The translations under genes were made by a program, and so were the position numbers. Shown one piece after another: positions 57,817 through 64,000 of a stretch of DNA of 64,000 bases (positions are counted from its first letter, which is position 1; the number at the start of each line of letters is the position of its first letter). The stretch spans positions 1 to 64,000 of the forward strand of contig NZ_FQZD01000013.1 in assembly GCF_900141835.1 (NCBI RefSeq), in the 5' to 3' direction. The notes under the pieces were generated by a model. It did no database searches and had not been told where the DNA came from. It saw only the letters and a program-made list of their open reading frames with translations. The DNA is from Propionispora hippei DSM 15287 (GTDB taxonomy: Bacteria > Bacillota > Negativicutes > Propionisporales > Propionisporaceae).

Positions 57817-58626
57817 ATGCCAGCTAATACCTTAAAGTTTAATATTATACACGAGAGCACAGTCCCCTTATATTATCAATTGTTTACTCAACTAAAAAAC
57901 GAAATACAAAACGGCACGTTAAAGCCGGGCGACTTGCTTCCGCCGGAAAGTCAGCTATGCTCACAATATGGCCTGAGTCGTTCCACCGTTAGACAAGCCC
58001 TAAATCAATTGGTAGAAGAGAATCTTGTCCTTAGACGAAGAGGCAAAGGCTCTTTTGTTGCCGAAAAAAAACTTAGCCGAAACTTAAATCATCTCTATAA
58101 TTTTACTGAAGACATGTTTGAGTTGGGAATATATCCACATTCACAGGTTCTAGAACACGCGGTTGAGTATGCGACAGGTGAAACAGCTAAAGAATTAAAT
58201 CTTAATGAAGGAACGAAAGTATTCAAACTTACCAGACTGAGATTGGCCAATACGGAACCTTTGTTATTGGAAGTCACCCGTATCCCGCTCTATTTATGCA
58301 GCGATATTATAAATGAAGATTTCTCCAATACTTCCTTGTACAATTACTTGAAATCGAGATATGATCTAAATCTCCATAAAGCAATTGAAACTTATGAGGC
58401 GGTAAAATTAAATAAAGAAATGGCTCAACTGTTAAATTGCAAATCCGGAGCCAGTGCCTTTAAAATCCAACGCATTGCCTATCTGGATTCCGGCATCCCC
58501 TTTGAATTAACCAACTCCTATCAAAAGGGAACTGCCTGTAAATTGAGACTGGAGCTATATGCTAATCAAAATAAGGTGAATTTTTCCAGAGAGACAATGC
58601 TAGAAAAGCGAAATAATAACAATTAA
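57817..58626 (+). CDS. GntR-family regulator with UTRA domain
   Basis: A 269-residue protein. STVPLYYQLFTQLKNEIQNG TLKPGDLLPPESQLCSQYGL SRSTVRQALNQLVEENLVLR RRGKGSFV is the GntR winged HTH. From ~80 onward is the UTRA ligand-binding domain (DMFELGIYPHSQVLEHAVEY, LTRLRLANTEPLLLEVTRIP LYL, RIAYLDSGIPFELTNSY), which senses phosphorylated sugars or related ligands. It is divergent from the PTS operon with a perfect palindrome between them, the classical arrangement of a local repressor and its target. The start ATG follows AGGAGAG. Confidence 0.95.
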   Translation: MPANTLKFNIIHESTVPLYYQLFTQLKNEIQNGTLKPGDLLPPESQLCSQYGLSRSTVRQALNQLVEENLVLRRRGKGSFVAEKKLSRNLNHLYNFTEDMFELGIYPHSQVLEHAVEYATGETAKELNLNEGTKVFKLTRLRLANTEPLLLEVTRIPLYLCSDIINEDFSNTSLYNYLKSRYDLNLHKAIETYEAVKLNKEMAQLLNCKSGASAFKIQRIAYLDSGIPFELTNSYQKGTACKLRLELYANQNKVNFSRETMLEKRNNNN

Positions 58627-58700
58627 GATACTAATACCGGAAATCATTATAATGAAGCAAATGATATTTTCTAATTATCTTGCTTTTTAACAGTACCACA

Positions 58701-58760
58701 GTTTACAAATAAGACAGCCTGCTATCCTCTGGCGGATAGCAGGCTGTCTTGTTTGTAAAC
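58701..58760. terminator. 27-bp inverted repeat, bidirectional terminator
   Basis: The arm from GTTTACAAATAAGACAGCC to ...CTATCC (58701-58727) pairs with the arm 58734-58760, with one G-U and no other mismatch, around TCTGGC. It lies 74 bp downstream of the gntR-type stop and faces the flavin reductase gene. The rest of 58627-59013 shows no gene. Confidence 0.75.
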
Positions 58761-59013
58761 CGAATATGGCAAACAGCGCAGGAAAAAGCAATGAGCCGCC
58801 CTCATTGCCCTGTATAATTTTTATTATATTATGCAATTCTCAGACTCATGACCAGATAGTCTTGCAACCTTAGGACCGGCCATCCCCTAAAATTAAGTTT
58901 GCAGTATTTTGATAAGCCTGCTATAACTCATCAACGAAGGAAATCTGCGAACTTATCCGAAGCAATTGAAAAGCTAGATAAACTGTAATAGCTGACCTTC
59001 TATGAAAAATCCG

Positions 59014-59586
59014 TTATTTATTTCCAATTTGCTTACCGATAGCATATGCCTTGGCAACTTGTTTCCCAATACCATAGTAATTCATACTATCGGGAGCAAA
59101 TAGTAACGGTTTTATCTGTTCGATAATCGGCTGATTTTTTTCCTGAATCGTATCGTCAATTTTTGCATCCAAAACCTCACCGATAAACTGAGTATGTAGA
59201 CCTAATTCCACAACCTGTATAATCTTACACTCTAGATTGACCGGAAATTCGCTAATATACGGGGCATCAACCATCTTGCTTTTCACCGGAGTAAGTCCAG
59301 TCTTAGCGAATTTGTCTTCTTTTCTTCCGGATTCCATACCAAAATAATCGGCTTCTTTTACATATTGTTCTGAAGGAATATTGATTGTAAAAGCTTTTCT
59401 AGCCATAAGATTGCCATGAGTATAGGTAGCCTCACGTAATGAAACCGCAACACAAGGTGGAAGTGAGCAACAGATACCACCCCAGGCAGCAGTCATGGCA
59501 TTCGGCTTACCTTCATGGTCATAAGTACACACGACCAAAACCGGGGTCGGATAAAGCATTGTTTTCGCACCCAAACTTTTTTTCAT
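59014..59586 (-). CDS. Flavin reductase-like domain protein
   Basis: A 190-residue FMN-binding split-barrel protein starting at ATG 59586 behind [39 protein letters not shown] is the flavin-binding start (N-x-M/T-x-AW), followed by [27 protein letters not shown] and DFVG-type text [20 protein letters not shown]. In anaerobes such proteins (Flr/FlaRed family) use FMN to reduce flavins or act as electron carriers. It is a single gene. Confidence 0.9.
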   Translation of the reverse strand: MKKSLGAKTMLYPTPVLVVCTYDHEGKPNAMTAAWGGICCSLPPCVAVSLREATYTHGNLMARKAFTINIPSEQYVKEADYFGMESGRKEDKFAKTGLTPVKSKMVDAPYISEFPVNLECKIIQVVELGLHTQFIGEVLDAKIDDTIQEKNQPIIEQIKPLLFAPDSMNYYGIGKQVAKAYAIGKQIGNK

Positions 59587-59939
59587 AGCTCTCACCTCTT
59601 AAAAAATATCTAAACTTTGCTATAGTATATCTTGCACTGTTATGCAATAAACATCAGTATGAAATTCTAACAATAATCGAATATGATATAGCCTCTTCCC
59701 CTGGGCGCCCCATTTCTGCTTATTTTGGAGATAGCCTACTTTGTCTGACCTTCCCGAAGTTTTTTTAGCCAGAACACCAACTAGGGCCTGCAAACTCATA
59801 TGACTATCATGAATAGTAATGCCAGATTATGAGAAAGTATTCCACTACGCCAATACGTCATACACATTTTTATATTTCTGTTGCCTTATAGCTCCAAATA
59901 AAGTAGAACCACCTTATTTTAAGATTGGAGGTAAATAAA
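59587..59939. other. Intergenic, divergent promoter region
   Basis: About 350 bp between divergent flavin reductase and desulfhydrase-family genes. It is AT-rich with no conserved RNA motif, repeat or clear operator that I can identify. Confidence 0.4.
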
Positions 59940-60938
59940 ATGAACCTGGCATATTTTCCACGGCGACATTATACGCAAGGCCAGACGCCATTGCAGAAAT
60001 TAACCCGCTTCTCTCAAGCTATTGGTGGCCCCAATATTTATATTAAGCGCGACGATTTATTGGGATTAACCGAAGGGGGCAATAAAACGCGCAAGCTTGA
60101 ATTTCTAATAGCCGATGCACTAGCTCAGGGAGCCGATACCCTGATCACTTGCGGTGGCGTACAGTCCAATCACTGTCGCTTGACACTGGCGGCTGCCGTG
60201 AAAGAAGGACTAAAATGTCGTCTGGTCCTGTCAGAAATAGTTCCGGGAAGTTACAACCCGCAAGCAAACGGGAATGTATTGCTTTATCATCTGCTCAATG
60301 TAGAAAAGGTCAGAGTCGTTCCATGGGGAACCAACCTAGTGTCCGAATTACAAAATGCTGCTGCCGAAGCCATCGACGAGGGCCGTAATCCTTATATAAT
60401 CCCAATGGGCGGGTCTAACCACCTGGGAGCCCTCGGTTATATTGCCTGTGCTGAGGAAATAATGGCTCAAGCCTTTGCCGCAGGCCTCCCTATTCATCAC
60501 GTTGTGCTTCCGGACGGCAGCGCCGGTACCCATAGCGGTCTATTACTGGGGTTCTGGGGCAACAACTGCCACATTCCAGTGACCGGAGTTAGTGTTCTCA
60601 ATCCTAAAGTCGTGCTGGAAAATAGGATCGCCGAATTGATGCAACAGACTGCTGATTATATGGGAGTCAATCTAAAAATAGCCCCGGACAAAATTGTTTG
60701 TGTTGACGAATACATAGGCCCAGGGTATACTCTGCCTACAGCAGATATGGTCGACGCTGTCAGATTACTGGCCAGCACTGAAGGTATTTTACTGGACCCA
60801 ATTTATACAGGAAAAGCGATGGCTGGCTTGATCGGTCTTGCTAAGCAAGGCTACTTCAAAAAGGATGACAATGTCCTTTTCTTACATACAGGCGGGCTGC
60901 CTGGTTTATATGCCAATACTTCCTCATTTACGCCTTGA
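59940..60938 (+). CDS. dcyD: D-cysteine desulfhydrase / ACC deaminase family
   Basis: A 332-residue PLP enzyme starting at ATG 59940 (MNLAYFPRRHYTQGQTPLQK), eight bases after GGAGG. NIYIKRDDLLGLTEGGNKTR KLEFL carries the PLP Lys, TLITCGGVQSNHCRLTLAAA the substrate loop (SNH), and LPDGSAGTHSGLLLGF the phosphate-binding turn. The segment VSVLNPKVVLENRIAEL and ILLDPIYTGKAMAGL also fit. The family splits D-cysteine to pyruvate, H2S and ammonia or deaminates ACC. The closest named relative seems to be D-cysteine desulfhydrase, but substrate proof is lacking. It is a single gene. Confidence 0.87.
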   Translation: MNLAYFPRRHYTQGQTPLQKLTRFSQAIGGPNIYIKRDDLLGLTEGGNKTRKLEFLIADALAQGADTLITCGGVQSNHCRLTLAAAVKEGLKCRLVLSEIVPGSYNPQANGNVLLYHLLNVEKVRVVPWGTNLVSELQNAAAEAIDEGRNPYIIPMGGSNHLGALGYIACAEEIMAQAFAAGLPIHHVVLPDGSAGTHSGLLLGFWGNNCHIPVTGVSVLNPKVVLENRIAELMQQTADYMGVNLKIAPDKIVCVDEYIGPGYTLPTADMVDAVRLLASTEGILLDPIYTGKAMAGLIGLAKQGYFKKDDNVLFLHTGGLPGLYANTSSFTP

Positions 60939-60963
60939 GTTGATTTTCCCCTCGGCAGACATT

Positions 60964-61030
60964 AAATGAAAGGAAGCAGAATATGGTAATTTTCTGCTTC
61001 CTGACCAAATATAGTGGACAATGGGGACAT
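60964..61030. repeat. Hairpin repeat with GGGGAC tail, copy B
   Basis: AAATGAAAGGAAGCAGAA...TTTTCTGCTTCCT is a hairpin followed by GACCAAATATAGTGGACAATGGGGACAT, matching copy A at 49345-49420 in order and sequence. It follows the desulfhydrase-family stop and may terminate it. Confidence 0.65.
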
Positions 61031-61106
61031 TCCCCTTTCGCCCGAAATTTTGTATGAAACTCCTATTTCTATGTTTAATACATTGCAGAGCCACTCCTAA
61101 GAGGCA

Positions 61107-61627
61107 TTATTTAAATCCCATTGCCTGTTTTACAACTTCCATCTGTTCTATAGAGGTCAGCTTTTCTAAAAGTTTGAAAGCTACACCGGCAGCAGTCTCA
61201 GGACAATAAGAGGTAATAATGTTTTTATCCACCACAATAGGTTCATTTCTTACATCAACATTAAATTCTTTCAACTGCTTTTGCCGATATCCATTCCGTA
61301 AATGGTATGTCATGGCTTTTCTTCCCGTCAACACTCCGCTTTTCCCCAAAGGCAGTGCCGCTACGCAATTGTGGCAATTATTTTTTGTTGTTCATCGAAC
61401 TCACGAATTAGATTTAAGAACCGTTCATCATAGGCTTCTTCATAAAATCCAAATTCCTCAAAACCGCCCGGAATCGCCAACGCATCATAATCATTAATAT
61501 TTATCTCTTCAATTGTCTTATCAACCAAAATGGGAACGTTAAAAGTACTGGTTACAAATGGGGATTTATCATGTCCGTTTGAATGTATAAAGCGATCAGC
61601 AGGAAGCTGCCTCGCTTTGAGACTAAT
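61107..61627 (-). pseudogene. DJ-1/PfpI-family gene, frameshifted and 5'-truncated
   Basis: The upstream frame reads DYDALAIPGGFEEFGFYEEA and FDEQQKIIATIA then stops; the next frame resumes CVAALPLGKSGVLTGRKAMT YHLRNG and NIITSYCPETAAGVAFKLLE KL to the stop at 61107. Together they give the DJ-1/PfpI core, with the nucleophile Cys at the break (ATI-CVAA). One missing T at about 61365 explains the shift. About 25 N-terminal residues and the start are missing; the remnant begins where the 61623 gene ends. Confidence 0.85.
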
Positions 61628-62177
61628 TTATTTTTTTACCCATATCTTCCGCTTCCTCCAGAATGTCGGATTGCCGGATAATATCGTCTCTTTCATGTAA
61701 GCTGCCGGCAACAATATGCCCGGCACTTTCCATCCTAAAGTAACCGAAAAACTGATTCAAGTATTCCGTCACATGACTAAATGCTGTTGCCGGGGCACCG
61801 CTGCAGGTTACAGTTATATACTTTTTCCCCGGCAAGTGTTTTGCTGTCAGATCAGGTTTTAAGAAGGGACGTAACCGGTCAAGAAAATGTTTGGTTACGC
61901 CGCTAACCTGTAGCATGTATATCGGTGTTCCCACAATAAGACAGTCCGCTTTAGCTATTTTTGGCATGAGAGTTGTTAACTCATCGTCAATAGAACAAAA
62001 ATCAACCTTTGCCAACTGGCATGCATCGCAGGCAATACAACCTTTATTATTCATTTCTGCCAAATGGTATAAATCCACCTCATGACCGCTTTCCCTGGCA
62101 CCTTTACAGATAGCCCGTACTATTCGGTCCGTATTGCCATTCCTCCGGGGACTCCCCACAAAGGCCATTACTTTCAT
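61623..62177 (-). CDS. NADPH-dependent FMN reductase / iron-sulfur flavoprotein family
   Basis: A 184-residue flavodoxin-like protein. I choose ATG 62177 (MKVMAFVGSPRRNGNTDRIV), seven bases after GGGGGA. GSPRRNGNT is the FMN loop and CIACDACQLAKVDFC (residues ~48-62) has Cx2Cx2C...C as in iron-sulfur flavoproteins. ADCLIVGTPIYMLQVSGVTK HFLDR is the second loop. It is similar in plan to the protein at 9932-10480. It probably moves electrons to small molecules. The broken DJ-1 gene lies immediately downstream. Confidence 0.88.
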   Translation of the reverse strand: MKVMAFVGSPRRNGNTDRIVRAICKGARESGHEVDLYHLAEMNNKGCIACDACQLAKVDFCSIDDELTTLMPKIAKADCLIVGTPIYMLQVSGVTKHFLDRLRPFLKPDLTAKHLPGKKYITVTCSGAPATAFSHVTEYLNQFFGYFRMESAGHIVAGSLHERDDIIRQSDILEEAEDMGKKIN

Positions 62178-62347
62178 CCTCATTCCCCCTATTGTATGTC
62201 CAATATATTTATTTTTTAAGACTAACACCGCCGATTTGGTACAAGGCAGAAATATTATGCAGCAAAAACCGGAAAGCTTCGTCCCGCCTGACAATTGACT
62301 CTTACTGCATGACTAAAGCTTATATCGCTTAGCTGCAAGCTACATTG

Positions 62348-63109
62348 TTATTTGATAGAATCTTTCATTGCGTTATACAGCTTTTCGGCATACATGTCAA
62401 TTTCATCCCGCGACATACGCAGGCGGCTTGCGGAAGTGCTGTAGCCAATTTCCGTTTTACCTTCTTCCAGTCCCTTAAAAATGCCGTCGGCAAAGGCATC
62501 CAGCGGTTCCACATGCGTCTGCAGCCATGTTCCGTTTAAATCGGTATCCACCGCCGGCGGAACGACTTCGATCACTGCTACGGATGTAGCGGAAAGCTGG
62601 TATCTTAGGCACACGGTAAAAGAATGAAGCGCCGCTTTCGAAGCCGAGTAAATCGGCGTAACCGCAAGCGGTGTAAACGCCAGTCCTGACGTCACATTAA
62701 TCATCGCCGCTTCTTCTTTTGCGGCAAAGAATGGTGCAAACAGCATAGAAAGCTGAATAGGCGCTTCCAGATTTGCGGTAATTTCTTTACCGAAATGGCT
62801 CCAATCGTGCTTTGCGTCTGCTTTTAGCACATTGAACCGCTGTAGAATTCCTGCATTGTTGACTAATACATTGATCTGGGGATAATTCGCGATTACCCAG
62901 TCAAATAATGCAATCCGCTCAGCTTCTACCGTCAAGTCACAGGTACGGGTAACAATATCCGGGAATTTCTCTTTAGCTTTTTGCAGTACATTTTCCCGGC
63001 GTCCGCAGATAATAACTTGATTGCCCCTCGTTATAAAGCGTTCTGCAAACGCCAGTCCAATTCCGGAACCGCCACCGGTAATGAGTATTGTGTTTCCCGA
63101 CATTTTCAT
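62348..63109 (-). CDS. Short-chain dehydrogenase/reductase, DltE-like
   Basis: A 253-residue SDR. TILITGGGSGIGLAFAERFI is the TGxxxGIG cofactor loop, VLVNNAGILQ the NNAG motif, INVTSGLAFTPLAVTPIYSA SKAALHSF supplies catalytic Ser, Tyr and Lys (YSASK). ICGRRENVLQ suggests NADP(H) preference through the Arg pair. It resembles the DltE/YciK-type uncharacterised oxidoreductases. The start ATG 63109 has GGGAGAGGG upstream. It is 34 bp downstream of the O-methyltransferase gene, so the two are probably cotranscribed. Confidence 0.9.
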   Translation of the reverse strand: MKMSGNTILITGGGSGIGLAFAERFITRGNQVIICGRRENVLQKAKEKFPDIVTRTCDLTVEAERIALFDWVIANYPQINVLVNNAGILQRFNVLKADAKHDWSHFGKEITANLEAPIQLSMLFAPFFAAKEEAAMINVTSGLAFTPLAVTPIYSASKAALHSFTVCLRYQLSATSVAVIEVVPPAVDTDLNGTWLQTHVEPLDAFADGIFKGLEEGKTEIGYSTSASRLRMSRDEIDMYAEKLYNAMKDSIK

Positions 63110-63142
63110 AGCTTTTTTCCCTCTCCCTTATTACTTACTAGC

Positions 63143-63781
63143 TTATTTCTTTACCGCTACCGTAAAACCGTCCCCGATCGGCAGCAGCGTACTCTCAAAT
63201 TGCGGACAATCGGCAATTTTTTTATTGAAGGCATCTAATGGCTCACACATGGAGTTCAAGTAGCCACACTCAGGATCAAAATCAAATACAGGAAACAGTG
63301 TATCTTCAGCCACCAGCAAACCGCCTGGCTTAAGCAACCTAAGGTAGTCCTCAAGCATTTCGCCGTACAGCTTTTTATCACCCACATCCTGGAAAATAAG
63401 ATCAAACTCTTCGCTCATCTCTGCGGTTACTGCGCGGGCCTCACCAATTTTAAGCTCAATCTGTTCTTTCACCCCTTCCCGTTCAAAATTTTTCGCCGCT
63501 TGTTCAGCCACTTTTGCGTCCATTTCGATGGTAACGATAGTACCGCCATGCTGCTTAATCACTTTGGCCATCGAAACCGTGGAAAAACCAATACTTGTAC
63601 CGATCTCAAGAATTTTTTGCGGTCTGGTCAGCGTGATTAAGACTTGCAGCATTCTGGCAACGTCGTCATCCACAACCGCCCCAAACTCCTTTAGCTCGGT
63701 AGCCTCAGTATATTGTTTTTGCGTTAATTCTTTTTTTTGATATAACCTTTCAATATAGGCGCCGATCTTGGCAAAATCCAT
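63143..63781 (-). CDS. SAM-dependent O-methyltransferase (family 3)
   Basis: A 212-residue methyltransferase. LQVLITLTRPQKILEIGTSI GFSTVSMAKVI is motif I (LEIGTxxGxS), GTIVTIEMDAK the acidic end of strand 2, and EFDLIFQDVGDKKLYGEMLE DYLRLLKPGGLLVAEDTLF carries the metal-site region, where the usual DADK is QDVGDK. Length fits the caffeoyl-CoA/TrmR-like O-methyltransferase family, which acts on catechol-like groups or wobble uridines. The start ATG 63781 has GGAGGAG upstream. The SDR gene follows. Confidence 0.9.
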   Translation of the reverse strand: MDFAKIGAYIERLYQKKELTQKQYTEATELKEFGAVVDDDVARMLQVLITLTRPQKILEIGTSIGFSTVSMAKVIKQHGGTIVTIEMDAKVAEQAAKNFEREGVKEQIELKIGEARAVTAEMSEEFDLIFQDVGDKKLYGEMLEDYLRLLKPGGLLVAEDTLFPVFDFDPECGYLNSMCEPLDAFNKKIADCPQFESTLLPIGDGFTVAVKK

Positions 63782-63829
63782 CTTTTACTCCTCCTTGTTA
63801 TGTTTTCCAATGTTTTGTGTTTAATGGTG

Positions 63830-64000
63830 TCATCTGTCTACTGTTTTCATTCCCCCTTTAGTGTAACGTAATGAGCTATTTTGATGCTGCAGCGCAACAT
63901 AAGCAGCCGCAATATGTTTGCAGCAGGGACCAGCGGAACAGGAACAGCTACAATGTGTCCAAAGTATGGCACCGCTATCATCCAGTTTTAAAGTAACGGT
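63830..64000 (-). CDS. SWIM zinc-finger protein, C-terminal part
   Basis: Open from the right window edge to TGA 63830-63832, 56 residues. THCSCSCSAGPCCKHIAAAY VALQ has the CxC...CxH pattern of the SWIM zinc finger, which binds DNA or proteins and often sits near helicase domains. The preceding text (VTLKLDDSGAILW) is the usual strand before the finger. The rest of the gene lies outside the window, so its full nature is unknown. Confidence 0.85.
   Translation of the reverse strand, partial: TVTLKLDDSGAILWTHCSCSCSAGPCCKHIAAAYVALQHQNSSLRYTKGGMKTVDR

Noticed and set aside
59587-59939. Riboswitch or T-box before the desulfhydrase-family gene
   Set aside because: I found no conserved T-box, S-box or other leader motif and no antiterminator/terminator pair.

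Overview
The window looks like chromosomal DNA of an anaerobic, low-to-medium GC member of the Bacillota. Shine-Dalgarno sequences are strong and close to AAGGAGGTGAT, GTG and TTG starts are frequent, hairpin terminators are dense, and mannose-family PTS, glycyl-radical and LCP/UppP envelope genes are present. The overall flavour fits the Negativicutes (Sporomusa/Pelosinus-like), but that placement is my impression; no rRNA or marker gene here proves it.

Region 1 (1-9.7 kb) is an accessory island. It opens with the end of an IS3-family transposase, an XRE regulator remnant and a degenerate ~90-bp tandem repeat. Then follow co-oriented minus-strand small genes: two proteins with HEPN-like Rx4H motifs, a barstar-family inhibitor, a SEC-C protein, a polytopic membrane protein, and a protein joining a CHC2 zinc finger to two GIY-YIG-like domains. 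Two broken genes lie among them (a nonsense-interrupted ORF and a frameshifted DUF6765 gene). A 29-codon ORF with a very strong ribosome site and its own terminator closes the region.

Region 2 (9.7-38 kb) is a mosaic of short units: flavoprotein plus divergent MmyB-type regulator, MFS exporter, family I.5-like lipase, acetyltransferase/HAD pair, RpiR regulator, a PH-domain gene flanked by repeats that also occur elsewhere, HEAT-repeat protein, malate dehydrogenase, an AraC - B3/4 - DHA2 MFS unit, a nuclease-XPD helicase fusion, a MerR regulator with a textbook 19-bp-spacer promoter, epoxide hydrolase, tRNA-Ala(CGC), AAA ATPase, nitroreductase, a MarR regulator with several near-identical operator-like palindromes, an ArnT-like glycosyltransferase, and a DUF2157/GDYXXLXY pair.

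Region 3 (38-58.6 kb) holds two carbohydrate systems. The first (39.3-45.1 kb) has a SorC-family regulator upstream of alcohol dehydrogenase, FGGY kinase, DeoC aldolase, a stand-alone EIIB-Gut-like protein and an unrecognised multi-pass membrane protein. The second (49.4-58.6 kb) has a mannose-family PTS (IIA-IIB-IIC-IID), a glycyl-radical enzyme with its activase, a DeoR regulator, a divergent DeoC-family aldolase and a divergent GntR/UTRA regulator. A 17-bp palindromic core is shared by the PTS promoter, the aldolase promoter and, weakly, the gntR promoter, which ties the cluster into one regulon. Its gene content matches a radical glycolysis scheme (import and phosphorylation, radical C-O cleavage, aldol cleavage). 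Between the two lie an AONS/KBL-like acyltransferase, an LCP protein and UppP.

Region 4 (58.6-64 kb) has a flavin reductase, a D-cysteine desulfhydrase-family enzyme, a frameshifted DJ-1/PfpI gene, an iron-sulfur-flavoprotein-like reductase, an SDR, an O-methyltransferase and the end of a SWIM zinc-finger gene. Dispersed repeats (PH-gene flanks, GGGGAC-tailed hairpins, AAAGCTCAAA hairpins) recur across the window.
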